Below, piece after piece: positions 37,721-48,762 of a stretch of DNA of 64,000 nt. Source of the stretch: Pegea sp. RAD2-039. Taxonomy: Eukaryota > Chordata > Thaliacea > Salpida > Salpidae. The stretch is from contig JAQGEQ010000137.1 of NCBI GenBank assembly GCA_034620365.1, forward strand, positions 310,001-374,000, in the 5' to 3' direction. The notes below the pieces were generated by a model that was given only the letters and a program-made list of their open reading frames with translations, did no database searches and was not told where the DNA came from. A program made the position numbers and the translations under genes. How positions within the stretch are numbered: position 1 is the first letter of the stretch; every line of letters begins with the position of its first letter.

Positions 37721-39952
37721 CATTTTGGGTTCCAAGTTGACTCCAAAAAGTAAAAAAGTTTCAGAATTGATTTCTTCTAATTAATTTATCTTTTCAGTTT
37801 ATTCACTGGTCACGATGACCATCTTCTACCTCTCATGCAAATGGCTTCAATTATAAGTTTCGGTGACCACTCTATTTTTCAGGCCCGATGACACGATGTA
37901 GTGACCACGAAGTCAAGTCCCTTTTCATCACCTGCAAGGTCTGATACGTATCACGTGACTTCCTCTCCAAGCTTAAAACTTGAAAATTGTTATCAAAAAG
38001 TTTCTGAATGTCTTTTTCTGAAACGTTGAACAAATATATAAAAGTTTGATTGACATTTTCAATGAAATTTTTATTTTTTTTCAAGAAATTCGGTTGTTAC
38101 TCACTGAAAAAGTTTTCTTTTCATTATAAGATTAAATTTTTACGATGATTATATTTTCTTTTATAAAACTCTGTAAGGTTTGCAGCTGTATTTATTAAAA
38201 CTGATATTTGTATACTAAATAAACAAATTTTTTTTTAATATGAATTCTTATTAAAATTATGAAATTAACTCAAAACTAAATTAAGAATTTTAAATAATTA
38301 TCGAAGTTTATTTATGTAAATCTGATATTTTCAAAATTAATTTCTTAAAATTTAAAAACATAAAGTTTTTTAGGTTTTTATAAATCTTATTAATTTCTTA
38401 ACTTAGAGTTTTAAGTTTTGTAAAAACAACTTGAAATTGTACTTTTTTAGGGTTTCACTAAAAACAAATAACTGAATGATAAACAAGTTATCTAGAACAA
38501 GAAGTTGAAATCGGACAAGTTTAACATTTCACTGAAATATATTTTGGAAATTTTTTCAGTTTAAACTTTGCCTAAAAACGATTTGAAAAGTTGGTTTTAA
38601 GATAATCGAATAATTCTAATTTGTGATGGGTTTAGTCAGAAGTTTTAAATAAAAATTAATTCGTGTAAATATCCCCATAAAGTTATTTATAGTTGAATAT
38701 GGGAAATATTCGGTTAATTCCTATAAATCTGCAAATTACAACTTTATACTCAAGACATATTTGCATCTTGAATAATTTAAGTTTTTTACAAATAAATTTT
38801 AGATTGAAATTTTGAAAGAAATTTGAATCAAAAGAAAATTCTAACAAAAAAGTGTTTATAAAGTAAAAAAAACAAAACTTATCAGTAAAAAAGCTGATGT
38901 ACAACATTTTTAATTTAAATATTTCTTACTTTTGTAATTTCAAATGAAAAATAACAAATTTATGTTAGCAGGAGACACCCTCCTTCGTGTTTGTTGAAAT
39001 AAAAAATTTAAAGAAAATTATTTTTATAAAAATTACAATTTATTTAATAAAAGTTTTTAATTTTTTCTACAATTTTTTTTTAAGTTTTTAAAAATATTAA
39101 AAAAATATTAAATCAAACAATCTACTAAATTATATTTACAAATCTTACAGTTTATTGTAAAATGTTGTTAGATATTTACCACTAAATCTTCTGTTTCTAT
39201 TTGTTTGATGATGTTACTGACAAGTTTATTTACCTCAAAGTATTAATTTCAATCTTTATTTTCAAAGAACTTAAAATATGAAGATTTCAAAACTATTATC
39301 AAGATAAAGTAGAAGAATTCCTAAATTTTATAATGAATTTATTTATAAAGCAAATACCCAACAAATATTTGAAATTAAAAAAACCATTTTAATTTATTTT
39401 TTTTTTGATAAATTTTGAAAAGTTTATTTATTGAAATATATTATTTTTTCTGTCATTGTCTTTCTTATATTGAAAAAATGGTTTTGAATGACGATTTTTA
39501 TGATAACAACAAAAGTTTAAAAGTTGAAGAATTTCTCAATTCTTATTTGCAAAATTTCTAGATTAGAAATTAATTAAAAGATAATAATAATTAGAAATTC
39601 ATTCAACTTTTCTATCAAAATCTTAATTTTAAGACTAATTATGATTCAGAAAATGAAACCCAGAAGTTTGTTGAAAAATTAAAAGGTTAAAATGAATTTC
39701 AAAATAATTTTATTAATTTAGAAACAAATTTGTTTCGGTCACTTTAGTTTATCTGATAAATTGTATCTTTGTAATCTTTATAAAGATTTGAAGATCTTCT
39801 TTTAATAGATTTTTATTTATTCGCGAATATTTGAAAGAATGAAAAAATTTTTTTACAAATTTAACAAATTTGAAAAATTTTTTTGTTTTTTAGAATTATA
39901 AGAAAAGAGAAAAAACGTAAAAAAAAATTGATAAAAATAAATTTGGAAACAC
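37721..39952. other. AT-rich spacer with a possible orphan exon and a LINE scrap
   Basis: On the minus strand an open stretch from about 38018 to 37938 (KDIQKLFDNNFQVLSLERKS) is flanked by AACGTTTCAG and CAG/GTGATG and looks exon-like, but no neighbours join it. At 38965-39000, plus sense, is a ~35-bp piece of the retroelement tail (GCACCCTCC-like, then GTTTGTTGAAATAA). The rest shows nothing. Confidence 0.35.
38965..39000 (+). mobile_element. Very short 3'-end fragment of the non-LTR retrotransposon
   Basis: Contains GTTAGCAGGAGACACCCTCC and TTCGTGTTTGTTGAAATAA, matching the 3' tail of the copies at 32190 and 37185 but in the opposite orientation to them. It is likely an extreme 5' truncation. 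Confidence 0.55.
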
Positions 39953-41131
39953 TCACAAATATGAAACCACTAAAACAGCAAACAGAAGAAACAAAGTAAA
40001 TAGAATCAAGAAAATATTTTGTTTAGTTTCACGTTTAATTTGAATATAACCCGGATTATTTTGTAAACTTTTCTCTTTCCCAAATTCTCCATTTTTATTT
40101 TCATGAGGAAATTCACCTTTTGGAACTTTACAGTCAAGAAACCGACATAAAGACCCCCAACCTTCTCTGCATTCATATATTAGAAGATTGTTCTTAGGCA
40201 CAACCTTCAAATAAAATATCAATTTGACTTTTTGATGAAAAATCATTTTTTTTTATAAACAGAAAAGTTATAATTCTAATTTTATCAATTAAAATGATTG
40301 AAGATTAACTTTAGTTGCAAAAATGCTTCAATTCTTTCTTAGAAAGATGTTCTATTCGTGTTTGAAATAGCTGAAAAACATTTTTGTGGCTTTTACTACT
40401 TTAAAAACCAACTATCAGACACATTTATCGAAAATTCTTTTGTGTATTTCACCTGAATAACTCTCGTGTTATGATTCCTGTAAGCAATTCTCAAATTCTG
40501 TTCATTGACTTTGAATCGCTTGCCTCCAGTAAGAGGTTGTAATCCCAGAGTTATTCTAACTACAAAAAGTTTGAAAAAGTTAAATATTTTATATCAGTTG
40601 TTGAATACTTACAACTTAAATTAATAAACTTTTGAACTTTTCGACTTGCTGATGAAAGCAAACCAAAATAACTGAAGATAAAGCTATTAGCCATGATATG
40701 AAGTTGATTAACCATACTTTTACTCCAAACTTTTTCATTTTCTCGAACCATCAATATAACCTTCAAAAAAAATCAACAATTCACTAAAATTAAACAAATT
40801 CTATTTTATAAAACTTTCAACATTTTATCAGATGCCTCATATTGATTATAATATTTTTTTCTTACTAATTTCTGTGTACCTTTGCATGTGGAAAGACTTT
40901 GTACAGTTCTTCCCAGTAATATACAACTGGCACATCAGTTGTTGCATCAACATTTTTATACATCTCAAAAAACGTTTCTTCTGTATAACCCTCAGTCAAG
41001 ATTTTTAGCCAAGTATCCCCGAGGTAAGAGAGGTTTTCTTGGACATCATATACATTGTATCCAAGAATCCTTAGAGCTTTAGCAATCGATTTTGTTCCAG
41101 TTTTTGGGAAACCAGCTAAAATAATCTTCAT
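39953..41131 (-). CDS. P-loop sulfotransferase-like protein with C-terminal membrane anchor
   Basis: Four exons, 41131-40880, 40760-40613, 40559-40453 and 40204-39953, encode 252 residues. The N-terminus MKIILAGFPKTGTKSIAKAL carries the 5'-phosphosulfate loop (GFPKTGTKS, 7-15) of the Sulfotransfer_4/P-loop family. DVPVVYYWEELYKVFPHAKVILMVRE is the usual strand-loop region and VRENEKVWSKS corresponds to the 3'-phosphate-binding part. Then come NHNTRVIQVVPKNNLLIYE, EGWGSLCRFLDCKVP and FPHEN, all typical of this family. The last ~22 residues are a hydrophobic segment (FLILFTLFLLFAVLVVSYL), suggesting a tail anchor. The substrate is unknown. An alternative last exon may start at 40371. Confidence 0.88.
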
Positions 41132-42100
41132 ATCATAAGATTGATAATTTCTGTATCTTCTGTTTGGTTACAAGTAGTTAGTGAGTAGAACGAAACGAAG
41201 CTTTTTATACTTTTCCATCGGTTCCCGCCTTTTTTCTTTTTTAGGCAATCTCTAACAGTTGTGAGTTCACTAACAAACGCTCGAACTATGAAACCTTCGA
41301 TAAATGAATTTACTAATTTATATAAATACTTTTTAGTTACAAATGATTAAAAAATACCAAAAAAAAAACTTCAATAAATATTTGAAAGTTGAGTAAATGT
41401 AATTTAGTTCAAACAGAATTTTAAAATAACAGCAAATAGCTAATTAATTCTAAATTTATAGAACATTATCTAAATATTTGATAAATACAAGTTTTTACTT
41501 ACAAAAATATTTCATTGTTTGTTTACGTTTTTTACAATAAATTAGTAATTCAGTTTTGTAAACTAAAAAACGTTTTTTTTTATTTAGATAATTATATAAA
41601 GAAAATATTACATAAAAAAATTTTGATTAAAAAGTTTTCTGAAAGTTTTAATCTGTTGATATAAATCTGAAAATTATTTAAATAATTCTATAAACAAAAC
41701 TATTAAAAATATAAACGATTAAGGTTTGCTATCTCTACTGAAATTCAATTTTGAAAATCGATATACTTTGAAAATCGAACTTATGTAAAATCTGTTGTTT
41801 TCTGCGATTTGTAACCATAGCAACAACCGCAACCTGTTAATTGCTTACAACTATTTTTGATAAATGAACTCATATGAACTCATAAAAATGTTAAATAGAG
41901 ATATTTTATTAAATACCATCGAAGTAAACCTTAATCAAAGATACCAACAATAATTTCAGCCAATTTATATGCAGTTTTTGAGTTTTATAATTTAATATCT
42001 TTTAAAATTTTATCGATTATCAATATTAGACTAATCAATCATGTTTGTGAACCTTCAAAATAAATCTTTAATTTACAAAGATAGAACATCTTGAAAAGTT
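41132..42100. other. Spacer upstream of the sulfotransferase-like gene
   Basis: The first ~150 bases may hold its minus-strand promoter. The remainder is AT-rich with no gene seen. Confidence 0.45.
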
Positions 42101-42227
42101 TGATTTATTTACTTCAATAAACGTGAAGAAGGGTGCCTGAAGAGAGCACCTCCCGCTAACACACATTCTCACAAATAATATTTATTAAGTTAAAAATATA
42201 GAAAGTAAAAGATGTAACACATGGCAT
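42101..42227 (-). mobile_element. Short 3' fragment of the non-LTR retrotransposon, copy 3
   Basis: About 127 bp match the 3' end and non-coding tail of the other minus-sense copies: GGGTGCCTGAAGAGAG, CACCTCCCGCTAACACACAT, AAAGATGTAACACATGGCAT. Coding sequence is lost. This is typical of abortive LINE reverse transcription. Confidence 0.82.
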
Positions 42228-44525
42228 CTGATTTACAAGAAAGTCAAACTTATTTAAAATATTTAGATAATTAAATTGAAATCATTAAAATGTTTAAAGT
42301 TTTTGTTTGAGGTCATTTTCAAAATGTACTTCTTAAAAATTTAATGCAGCAACTACAGACGTTTTGTAGTAACATTTTTGGTGTATTTAAGTTCATATAT
42401 TTCTGGATATTTTCTTTCTCATTTTATGTAACACTAATTTTTTATTTTTTAAAATTTATTTAAAAATGTAAAAAATTTCCAGAAAAATTTACAGAGAAAT
42501 ATTTGTGTTAAATTCTTTTATAAGATGATTATTAATTGGTTATTTCGATTTAGAATTAATAGAAAGCTTTTATCTAAGTTGATGAAGATTATATTTTATG
42601 AATGATTAAATTTGTAAATCATCAAAGTTATCTTTTAAAGCAATCAGGTTCACACTGTCTACTGCAACAAATTTTATCGAATCTGTCTGAGTAAAAACAG
42701 CTTTAAATAGCGTTTTAATCAAACATTCTATTTGATTAATGAGTTTGCTCTTAAATTTGCACTCATTTGAACATTCAAGTTACAAAGCACGTTCTAAAGA
42801 TAAACAATTTTATTAGTTGCAAGAAATATTAAGATATAACTATTATCAAATGTATTTTATCATTTTGTTGATAGAAATTAGGATATTTATAATTTTATTT
42901 TGGTGAAAATTAATAATTTATGTAATAAATACGATGATATTCTGCAAACTATATAATTAATAGATTAGAAATTTTTTACTAAAAGTTAAAATATAAATTT
43001 CTGTTTAGTACCATCTTAATGAAACAGATACAATTTTAAAATAACTAGTTTTGATTTACATAATTTTATTATTCGTTTTTTTGTTGAAATAAGTTCTATA
43101 TAGATAATTGTTTCCTTTAAAAACTTTTTTGTTTTCTTTAAAAACATATTTTGATTAATATAAATTAATTTAGAATTAAAATTTTAACAATTTCTATTTC
43201 TTCAATTATTTCATATTTTTTTTAGGAAGTATTCAACCTGTACATAATTTAAAAAGAATTTGAAAAAGTTAGCATTTGAAAAAGTTGTCAAAAATTTCAA
43301 ACTATTTTCTTTTTAAAAATAAATTTTATTAAAACTTTTTTGAACTTTTCTTGTTTTATTTCGTTTCGAAATACTTAATTTTGAAAAAGATAAATTCTTT
43401 AAATTATTGAGTATAGGTAGCACCATTGGTTTAAAATAATCTAACCAAACAATTAGAAAATTAAAGTTTGAAAATTAACTTGTCTTAAGCTTTTTCTGTG
43501 TAAAGTAAAAAGTGTTGTTGGTAAAATTGAGTTTTATTAGTGAAGTTAAACGAATATTTATTCATCTTTCTGTAAAAATAGGAACTTGTATGATATGTAA
43601 TAACTCAATATTATCAAAAAAGTATTATCATTAAAATTGATAAAAACCATGAAAATATGTTAAAGAAAAACAGATAGAAAATTAAATGTCAAAAAAATTA
43701 CATCGAATACATTTAAAGTAAAATATCTGAAATTAAATCATTTTCAAGTGTTGTGTTCCTAGAAATACCAAAAAGATTATTTTCTAATTTTGAATGTCTA
43801 GCCAAAATTAAAAAAATTCTTCTAATTTTAAAAATTCTTTTAATTTCTTGTGGATTGAAAATATAAATTGATTATTTGAAGAATTATCTTTTTTAGAAGA
43901 TTTATTTAAATAGTTAAAATTTGCTAAATCTATAAAAAGATTAAAATGTAATTGGTTAGAAACATTAAACATGTTGATTGTTTGTTCTACAAAACTATAA
44001 AAAACGAAATATTTATTTTGAGGGTTTAATAATTTCAACTTTTCTATAAACACAATACAAATTGTAATCATTTTAAAATAAATATTTCAAATCATTAAAA
44101 ATTACTGAGTTTGTTATTCTCAACAATTAAGATGTAATTATCATTTTTCTACAAAACAATAAAATTGAATTTAAGACTAAAAAAATAAAAATTTATCAAA
44201 ATGTTTTAGGTAATTTTCTAATTTCATATTTGTGAATATAACAATTATAAGTTCCTTGCTTATAAGCAAACCAAAAGAAAATATTCAGAAACGTAAGATT
44301 CAAGTGCTAATAATAAAGTTTACTTTACAAATAAGTAAATAAAAAAGTTAAAGGCGAATGAACGAGTGAATAATAAGAATTAGGAAATGCTTATAAACAA
44401 ATATTCTTTATAATTGAAAACCTTGAGTAAAAAAATTTGTAATTTTGTAGTCAGGTACCTGATAGAAAACGAAGTGATACTGTTTCAACTGAATTTGCAT
44501 ATTTCATGATAACTGAAGATATATA
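42228..44525. other. AT-rich spacer
   Basis: No supported gene. An Asn/Lys/Phe-rich open frame of 87 codons at 43808-44071 on the minus strand has the composition expected of AT-rich spacer and no recognised motif. Confidence 0.45.
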
Positions 44526-45368
44526 TCAAACAATATATTGATAAATATTTTCTTTTGCAATTTTTGGTGAAGAAAATGGAGAAAACCATTCAATTGAAAA
44601 CTGATCACCAAAAACTGACTTTAAATTCAACCATTTAGTTTCTTTTCTCCAATGTCTTTCATTTTTAAGTTGTTCAATTCCTGTTTCATTTGTACATATT
44701 GAATGCATTTGTGTAGTAAACATAATAGAAGTAAAAAGAAGGAATAAAAGAGCTTCAAATACTAGAATTATTGTTAAAGCTAAACGAACAGGAGTCATTA
44801 GACTTATACAATCTGTTCCATTCAAACAAGCAACTGTTTTTGTTGCTATGATTGTCAAAGCATGAAATGAGATAAGTGCTATATAAAAAGTGAACAGCAC
44901 AAAATACTTTTGGTTTGTTTCACCAACACAGTTGTTAATCCAAGGGCAATGATGGTCCATTTTTCTGATACATCTCTTACAAACACTACAATGATGTGCT
45001 CGTTCAGGTTTGATACTACAACATTTTGTACATTTGTAAACAATCTCACCAGGAAGTAATTGCAAGCTATTAATCTTATCTTGTGTTGCATTACCTCGTG
45101 GTACAGCACCAGGGTCTGTTGTCATGGATTTAAAGTGAGATGTAAGTGAGAGAACACCAAGAGATGTAAAGATAATCCAATTGAAGATAGAGAAAAACGG
45201 CTGTTCAATTACATCCAGTAACACGAAAGTAATCATAAGTTCAGCATATAAAACAAGTACCCAAGTAATTACAGCACAAGTTATTCCACAACCATCTTTA
45301 ATAAACCAATCACTTTTCTCATTATATGAAATATATTGTTTCCATAAATTCATATTTATTAAAATCAA
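44526..45368 (-). CDS. ZDHHC3/7-like: ZDHHC3/7-type protein S-acyltransferase, intronless
   Basis: Golgi/ER palmitoyltransferase of the ZDHHC3/ZDHHC7 group, about 280 residues in one exon. Four transmembrane segments flank a complete zinc-binding Cys-rich domain (about 112-162): [12 protein letters not shown], then DHHC at 138-141 followed by PWINNCVG. A TTxE-like region is replaced by [13 protein letters not shown], as in ZDHHC3/7. The DPG motif is present ([12 protein letters not shown]), as is the C-terminal YQYIV, a PDZ-ligand-like end shared with this subgroup. No frame break and all catalytic residues are present, so it is likely functional. The vertebrate genes have introns and every larger neighbour here is intron-rich, which suggests a retrocopy. 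A start at the second Met (45353) is also possible. Confidence 0.95.
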   Translation of the reverse strand: MILINMNLWKQYISYNEKSDWFIKDGCGITCAVITWVLVLYAELMITFVLLDVIEQPFFSIFNWIIFTSLGVLSLTSHFKSMTTDPGAVPRGNATQDKINSLQLLPGEIVYKCTKCCSIKPERAHHCSVCKRCIRKMDHHCPWINNCVGETNQKYFVLFTFYIALISFHALTIIATKTVACLNGTDCISLMTPVRLALTIILVFEALLFLLFTSIMFTTQMHSICTNETGIEQLKNERHWRKETKWLNLKSVFGDQFSIEWFSPFSSPKIAKENIYQYIV

Positions 45369-45700
45369 TTTCTAAAGTTGACAGAATTTGTTTAAATAGT
45401 AGAAATCTAATAAAAAATAAATTTGATAAATTGTATTCTAATTTAATAAACTTTATAAGTTTATAATAAAAATAAAAATCAGTATATGACAAAATTGATG
45501 AAATAAAGTTTTCTTGGCCTGATATAGTTGTAGATACCAACATTTTGTTGCCTACGCATCAAATAAAACGGATATATTCACTTAAGCACTAAATTATCCT
45601 CACTTTAGGTCTGATGTTTAGTGATTCTCTAGGAACAACACCTTGGTAGTGTCACTATTTACTCATATGTTGGGGAGATACCTCCTAAGTTTGTTAATTG
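45369..45700. other. Spacer 5' of the ZDHHC gene
   Basis: Probable promoter/5'UTR region for the minus-strand ZDHHC gene, AT-rich. No element identified. Confidence 0.35.
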
Positions 45701-45724
45701 AAGATTAATGCAGTAATTCTTTGA

Positions 45725-45825
45725 CAGTGGTTTGAACCCATGGTGGAAATAATTTACCTTCAAATGACGTAATTATCATTTCATCAACTTAAACACTCTA
45801 ACCACTAGTGTGGGTGACTCATTAA
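45725..45825 (-). mobile_element. tRNA-like SINE head or tRNA pseudogene
   Basis: On the minus strand CACACTAGTGGTTAGAGTG resembles a pol III A box region (TAGTGGTTAG as in tRNA-Asp). About 55 bases on, ATGGGTTCAAACCACTG holds a near-perfect B box (GGTTCAAACC) within an inverted-repeat T arm (TGGGTTCAAACCAC). The anticodon stem is not formed, so this is not a working tRNA. The head differs from that of the SINE at 20740-20925. Confidence 0.45.
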
Positions 45826-47089
45826 TTATATTTTTATGATTTGTAAATAAAAAAATTGATGAAAATATACAAGGATGGAAAATATTAAATCTATTTCAAA
45901 CTTTGCGAGATAAAAGTATTTTAAATTATTTATTTTAATAAATAATTAATAATTTTTAATAATAGTCTTTTAGAAATCTTAGCTAACATTTCAACAAAAG
46001 TTTAAAATAAAATCACTTATGAATAATATTAGAAATTTTATAATTTTTATATAAAATACAAAACTTTTAACAGCAAAAAATTTAATTAAAATATTTGAAA
46101 ATATAGAAATTAAAAGTTTAAAACTAAATCAACAAACAATCTAAAAAATATTTCATCTAAAAAATATAAACTGAATTATTTGAAGATTAGTAGAAAAAAA
46201 TAAGAAACTTTAAAAATATTTTATTTAGAATTTAGTTAGCTTTAAAAACTTTCTTAAAAATCATGCTAACTATTAGATAAAATTGTTTAATATACAAAAA
46301 AATAGATACAAAAACCTCTTTTAAAATTTTAGTAATTAATTTTAGATTCTAACTTTCAAAAATTATTTAAAATAATTTGAAAAAATTAAAAAAAATTCTT
46401 ATAAAATGTAAAACTTTACTAATTTTATTAGACAAGTTAAAAAATGTCTGATTAAAGTGAATCAAATTAAACATTTATATAATTTGTTACATTTTAGATA
46501 AAAAAATAAAATACCATTTGTGATAATAAAATTGTTTATAAAATTACTATATAAATGAGTAAACAGTATATTCTATTTTATTTATATATATTTATGAATA
46601 TTCTCTTATTAGTAATCAAAGTATATTGTACAATTAAAATTATTAAAATAAGCTTTTAAAAATAAGAATTTATCATTAAAAATATATTATAAATTAAACT
46701 ATATTTAGAATTTGTATTAAATTTTAAAATATGAAAAATTCTAAAAATATAAAACTGTTTTTCAAAGTGTTTAGAAATTTGTAATTTTTACGATAAAAAA
46801 AACTACTAAATAAGCAATTAGTTTAAAAGTAAATAAGATGAATTATTTACAAAAAAATCAATTTTAAAATACTTGCTGAAGATAAATAAAATAAAATTAA
46901 TCATTATTAAAAAAAAAAATAAACTTAATATTTACAAATTTATTAATTTAACTAAAATTTCAAAAATAAAGATTTAAGACAACAAATTTTTGAAAACTAC
47001 AAATTTATATTTAATGAAATATAATATTTACTATAAAGAAAAATTGTCTTTGATAACAGCTGCATACTAAGATCGAAAAATGACATCTC
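45826..47089. other. AT-rich spacer
   Basis: Extremely AT-rich, all six frames closed at short intervals. Nothing supported. Confidence 0.6.
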
Positions 47090-47335
47090 TATATAATTCA
47101 GTATATATTTTTGTTTTGAACCGCAGCGGAACAGAAGAATTGATGCAGTCGCGCCCAGCTGACGTCACAGAAGCAGCCAGAACGACACTGAGTACAACCC
47201 ACGGGGCTCCAACTCCGGTTTTGAATTCGGAGTTTTGCGTCTTCTAGAAGAGCTGTTATTTTACCAGATTCACAGGACCCTTCTATCCGGGTTTTATGGA
47301 CTCTTCCTTGTCATCTGTGAGTTTTTCAAAAATGT
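47090..47335 (-). mobile_element. SINE body, copy without tRNA head
   Basis: Shares GGAACAGAAG, CCAACTCCGG, GAGTTTTGCGTCTTCTAGAA, CAGATTCACAGG, CTTCTATCCGGG and CTTGTCATC with the copies at 20740 and 57365, in the same orientation. It stands out as a GC-rich island within AT-rich spacer. Confidence 0.6.
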
Positions 47336-48762
47336 TTTAGTTTAAATGTTGAAACTTTTAAATAAGTGAATAAATGTTATCAAGTAAAATTCAAATTACA
47401 ATACAATTGTTTACAAAATGCTAATCATAAAATTATCAATCAAAAAATATAGTACTTTATTTACTAACTATTAAAAAATGATTAAAGGTAGACTAGATTA
47501 TTCTAATTAAAAAAGAATTGACAGAAATGGGATTTTATAGATATTTTTAATATAAGATCTGTTGATACATTCTTTTTAAGAAATAAACTTGAAAATAAAA
47601 TTTTATTATGTTATGCTCAACACCAATGTACATTTTCTACAATACAACATTCAAAGTATATCGAAATATTAAACAATCAGTAAGATATAACTTTTAGATA
47701 AAACGCTTATAAGTATAATTAATCAAACACTTTTATTAGTGGCATCTTTGTTAATATTAGAAACTTAATAAAAATTTATTGTAACATCTTGCTGATAGTA
47801 TTTACAATGGTGAACAAGTAACTGTTGTTTTCAAAAAGTAATTCAATCAACTGAAAACGTTGTTTCGTTTTATTACAAATCTAAGTAACATGTTTACTGC
47901 ATTAAAATCATTTTGATTAGTTGTTCTTAAAGTTGCCTATTGGTAAGTTTGCTGTTTACGTTAGAAAAGTGAAACATTACTTAACTGAATATTTTCTAGT
48001 TTTATAAACTCTAAATAAACTCAAATATCCGAATTTCAACTTCGGTTTTCAACAATATGTTCACAAAAACTAATGTTTTGAAAACCATCTACATTATTAA
48101 AAGCTGTGCAACATCACTGTACGGAACTGAACAACTTTCATCAGTCTGTTCCACCGGGGTCTGTTGGAACCTTGCATCGGAAGATGAAGCAACGAAATTT
48201 GGTTTTAAATTTAGATTTGAAAACTTCTGAACGTGAAAAAGAGAATTTGTTGATAGCATCAATCTAAACAATTACTTTTAAAGAGAATTTGCTAGCTACT
48301 ACTTTAGGAGGTTATAAATGTCATGTTTTAAAAGTTCACTAGAAGATTTAAAGAGGTTGTTGGTGATTATACTTCTAAGTAGAAAGAGAATGTTTAAATA
48401 AATCACTTTGAGTTTCTTTTATTTGTCACCTAACTATCAGTTTGTAAAATTATTTTAAATAAAAGAACGTCTAATGCTGTTGCTGCTAATTAATCACCAG
48501 ATTTGTCAATATTCTGCTATCATTTATGAAGATCGAAACACTGAAATGACGATCTTTTCAATAAGTTTAAGGATTGAACTGAAACAAACCTAAGGCAATC
48601 TTCACTTTACAAAAACAAACAAACAAATATACAATTTCGGCACATATACTAAAGATAAAGGTTCAAAAACATTTCAAATTGAAAAAGAAACTTTAAAGAT
48701 CAGAGATTGTTTTTCAAGTTGAAAGGAGATAAAGAAAAGTTTTTTGGAGAATTTGAGATGAA
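47336..48762. other. Spacer 3' of SFT2D with a possible alternative last exon
   Basis: Mostly AT-rich. On the minus strand 48226-48089 is an open 45-codon stretch (starts KFSNLNLKPNFVASSS, ends SDVAQLLIM and a stop) after the acceptor TTCACGTTCAG, in phase 0 like every SFT2D junction. It may be an alternative SFT2D terminal exon or part of another gene. Confidence 0.35.

Noticed and set aside
43808-44071. 87-codon minus-strand frame as a gene
   Set aside because: Composition is that of AT-rich spacer (Asn, Lys, Phe, Ile), with no motif, splice partner or downstream signal.
45725-45825. Functional tRNA gene
   Set aside because: A and B boxes are present but no acceptor or anticodon stem can be formed.
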